Origin: Actinomycetota bacterium
GTDB taxonomy: Bacteria > Actinomycetota > Humimicrobiia > Humimicrobiales > Humimicrobiaceae
DNA length: 15,982 bases
Assembly: GCA_003563375.1 (NCBI GenBank)
Contig: PWSB01000101.1
Location: 1 to 15,982, forward strand
Reading direction: 5' to 3'
The translations under genes and the position numbers were made by a program. The notes under the pieces are model-generated. The model was not told where the DNA came from and made no database searches. It was given only the letters and a program-made list of their open reading frames with translations. Below, one piece after another: positions 14,169 to 15,982 of the stretch. The number at the start of each line of letters is the position of its first letter. Position 1 is the first letter of the stretch.

Positions 14169-15059
14169 CTATTTTGCCCGCGGATGATATTTATTGTAAT
14201 CATGTTTTATCTTTTTGATATTGAGATGGGTATATATCTGTGTTGTTGAAATATTCTCGTGGCCCAAAAGTTCCTGTATTTCTCTGATATTAGCCCCCTG
14301 CTGTAGCATATGGCTGGCAAAACTGTGCCTTATGCTGTGAGGAGTTATTTTCTTGCCTGCAGACAAGCCTACTGCATATTTTTTGACTATAGAGCTTATG
14401 CTCCTGGTTGAAAGCTTGCCTCCCTTTTTATTTAAAAAAAGGTACCTGCATTTTTTGTACCCGCGGTCAGAATACAGGTAATCTTTTCTAAGAGAAATAT
14501 ATCTTTCTAAAGCATCTGAAGCGCTATTGTTTATAAAGACCATTCTCTGCTTGTTACCTTTGCCGGTAACTTTTATCTGCCTGTTTTCAAGGTCGATATC
14601 CTCCATCTTGATCTCAGCCAGCTCGCTTATCCTGGCACCAGTAGAATACATCAGTTCAATGATTGCACTGTCTCTTTCATCTTTAATGGAATCCATAAGC
14701 CTTGCTGTCTCATCCAGAGAAAGGAAGGAAAAAAACCTCTGGCTTTTTTTTGGCCTCAGTATGTGCTGGCTTATATTTTTATTGTTGTATCCATTTTTTT
14801 CTATGAATTTTAAAAAATTTACATATGAGGAGTACTTCCTGATCAGCGTGCTATTACAATACTTGAAATTGTCTAAAAACTTGATGTATTTTCTAAGGTC
14901 AGAGGACTCTATTTCTTCAAGTTCCTCCTTGCCTCTTTTTTTTAGATGGCCAAGGAAATGTTTTAAATCCCTGTTGTATGAATCAATTGTATTGGGAGAG
15001 AGGTTTTTTTGATATTTTAAAAAGGCTATATATTTTTTTAATCCCTTTTCAAATTCCAT
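14169..15059 (-). CDS. Tyrosine recombinase, XerC/XerD type
   Basis: Site-specific recombinase; Xer proteins resolve chromosome dimers at dif sites (family knowledge). The 296 residues have the SAM-like N-terminal core-binding domain (about 1-100, with NLSPNTIDSYNRDLKHFL at 19-36) and the catalytic domain. All six active-site residues are present: R143 (GARISEL), K167 (TGKGNKQR), H241 and R244 (HSIRHSFASHML), H267 (LGHENISTTQIYTHLN) and nucleophile Y276. Its position between dprA and rpsB matches chromosomal XerC in many Gram-positive-like bacteria. XerC versus XerD cannot be settled and no dif site is visible. AUG at 15059 without a Shine-Dalgarno sequence and behind its own promoter; the predicted leader is only about 14 nt. 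Confidence 0.92.
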   Translation of the reverse strand: MEFEKGLKKYIAFLKYQKNLSPNTIDSYNRDLKHFLGHLKKRGKEELEEIESSDLRKYIKFLDNFKYCNSTLIRKYSSYVNFLKFIEKNGYNNKNISQHILRPKKSQRFFSFLSLDETARLMDSIKDERDSAIIELMYSTGARISELAEIKMEDIDLENRQIKVTGKGNKQRMVFINNSASDALERYISLRKDYLYSDRGYKKCRYLFLNKKGGKLSTRSISSIVKKYAVGLSAGKKITPHSIRHSFASHMLQQGANIREIQELLGHENISTTQIYTHLNIKKIKHDYNKYHPRAK

Positions 15060-15072
15060 GAGTTTTTTTTAT

Positions 15073-15088
15073 ATTATATATTATAACA
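15073..15088 (-). promoter_or_regulatory. Predicted extended -10 promoter of the xerC-like gene
   Basis: In the 50-bp gap after dprA the minus strand has TGTTATAAT: TG at 15088-15087 and a perfect -10 at 15085-15080. A second TATAAT follows at 15078-15073. The -35 candidate (TATTTA) is poor. The gap is almost pure A/T, so chance matches are likely, but the extended -10 agrees with the form of the rpsB and nusA promoters. Confidence 0.5.
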
Positions 15089-15109
15089 CTATAATTATTA
15101 TATAAATAC

Positions 15110-15970
15110 CTAATCCAGCCGGATCTCATCCAAGACATCATCTATTGTAGAAACTGCTTTTGCTCCCTGCTGGATAAGCCGGTTTGTACCCCTGCTTTTT
15201 TTATTGAAAATACTTCCAGGGACAGCAAAGACTTCCCTTCCCTGCCTTAAGGCAAGATCGGAGGTTATAAGGGCTCCGCCCCTTAGGTCACTTTCTATAA
15301 CAATTACACCCTGGCAAAGACCGCTTATTATCCTGTTTCTGCGGGGAAAGTTTTTTTTTCTAGGGGAGCTGAAGGGCATATATTCTGAGACCAGGGTGCC
15401 TTTATTTGCAACACCACTAAAAAGCGGACCGTTTGAACTGGGGTAGACATGTCCTATTCCGCATCCCAGGACGCCTATGGTGCCCCCTTTCTCTTTTAGT
15501 GCAGCTTTTTGGGCAACAGAATCTATACCGCGTGCCATTCCGCTTACTACGGTTATCCCCCGTCTGGAGAGCTGGCGTCCAAAATATTGTGCTGACCGCC
15601 TTCCATATGGCGTTGGATCCCTTGTGCCTACCACCGCAATTTTTGGTTTGGAATCCATCGGTTTACCCTTGCAGAATAAAATAGGTGCTATATCAAAAAT
15701 ATGCTTCAACGGCTTTGGGTATCCATTGTCGGCAATGGTGAGCATATTTATCTTATTATTTTTTAAAACCCTCGATATGTCTAAGATAGCATTGTCTTTG
15801 ATGGCTAAAGAAGGATTTAGGAAAAATCTGACCGTCCTGGAGAGGTCCATGTCGTTTTTATGGAATACTTTGCTAAAAAGATCCGCCCTTATGCCCAGGA
15901 CATGTAAGATATAAAAGATTTTTTTGCCCATCAAGGAGACCATTTGTTTATTATATGGGCAAATATTCAT
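15110..15970 (-). CDS. dprA: DNA-processing protein DprA (Smf)
   Basis: DprA binds incoming single-stranded DNA and loads RecA in transformation; it is also widespread in bacteria not known to be competent. The 286 residues contain the Rossmann-like core: VVGTRDPTPYG (113-123), SGMARGID (143-150), GVLGCGI (166-172), FPRRNRIISG (208-217) and GREVFAVPG (244-252). The N-terminal part (about 1-75) is divergent and I do not see a clear helix-hairpin-helix GIG motif. No C-terminal winged-helix extension is present. AUG at 15970 directly follows a TAA. The only 12 upstream bases visible could end a preceding gene (comM/yifB is a frequent neighbour), so the start cannot be tested against a ribosome binding site. 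Confidence 0.93.
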   Translation of the reverse strand: MNICPYNKQMVSLMGKKIFYILHVLGIRADLFSKVFHKNDMDLSRTVRFFLNPSLAIKDNAILDISRVLKNNKINMLTIADNGYPKPLKHIFDIAPILFCKGKPMDSKPKIAVVGTRDPTPYGRRSAQYFGRQLSRRGITVVSGMARGIDSVAQKAALKEKGGTIGVLGCGIGHVYPSSNGPLFSGVANKGTLVSEYMPFSSPRKKNFPRRNRIISGLCQGVIVIESDLRGGALITSDLALRQGREVFAVPGSIFNKKSRGTNRLIQQGAKAVSTIDDVLDEIRLD

Positions 15971-15982
15971 TTAGTCAAATAC

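Noticed and set aside
1..15982. tRNA genes, CRISPR arrays, insertion sequences, phage or defence systems
   Set aside because: No cloverleaf, spaced direct repeats, transposase or defence protein motif was seen on either strand; nearly all sequence is taken up by core genes.

Overview
The window is a bacterial chromosomal segment of about 16 kb. It is moderately AT-rich and carries fifteen genes, all on the minus strand and almost back to back. Nothing on the plus strand looks real. Most genes are core translation, isoprenoid and envelope genes. The gene order (dprA, xerC-like, rpsB, tsf, pyrH, frr, uppS, rseP, ispG, proS, then nusA, infB, rbfA, nrnA) matches Gram-positive-type lineages such as Firmicutes or deep-branching Actinobacteria. 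The window alone does not fix the phylum. I see no plasmid, phage, insertion-sequence or CRISPR signature.

Reading in the direction of transcription (high to low coordinates):
(1) dprA and a XerC/D-type tyrosine recombinase, 12-15.97 kb side. The recombinase has its own strong extended -10 just upstream.
(2) A long operon, rpsB-tsf-pyrH-frr-uppS-rseP-ispG-proS-recD2. It is preceded by an extended -10 promoter and an approximately 90-nt leader that can fold into an H-type pseudoknot ending at the rpsB ribosome binding site.
(3) A 249-bp intergenic stretch, the longest in the window. It holds an extended -10 promoter, then a clear intrinsic terminator hairpin, then the nusA ribosome binding site: an attenuator-like arrangement.
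(4) The operon nusA-infB-rbfA-nrnA, cut by the window edge inside nrnA.

The genes cover translation (S2, EF-Ts, ribosome recycling factor, prolyl-tRNA synthetase, IF-2, RbfA), transcription elongation and termination (NusA), UMP kinase, isoprenoid and undecaprenyl synthesis (IspG, UppS), site-2 proteolysis (RseP-like), DNA processing (DprA, XerC-like, RecD2) and small-RNA or nucleotide turnover (NrnA). Several usual members of these clusters are absent here: cdsA and dxr between uppS and rseP, rimP before nusA, and ylxR and the L7Ae-like gene between nusA and infB. A recD2 helicase gene sits in the rimP region instead.

The most notable signals are in expression control. infB can only encode its conserved N-terminus from an AUU start. 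rpsB, uppS, nusA and probably nrnA start at UUG. The rpsB leader forms a candidate pseudoknot. The rpsB and nusA promoters share a nearly identical 14-bp extended -10 region, and nusA has an attenuator-like terminator.
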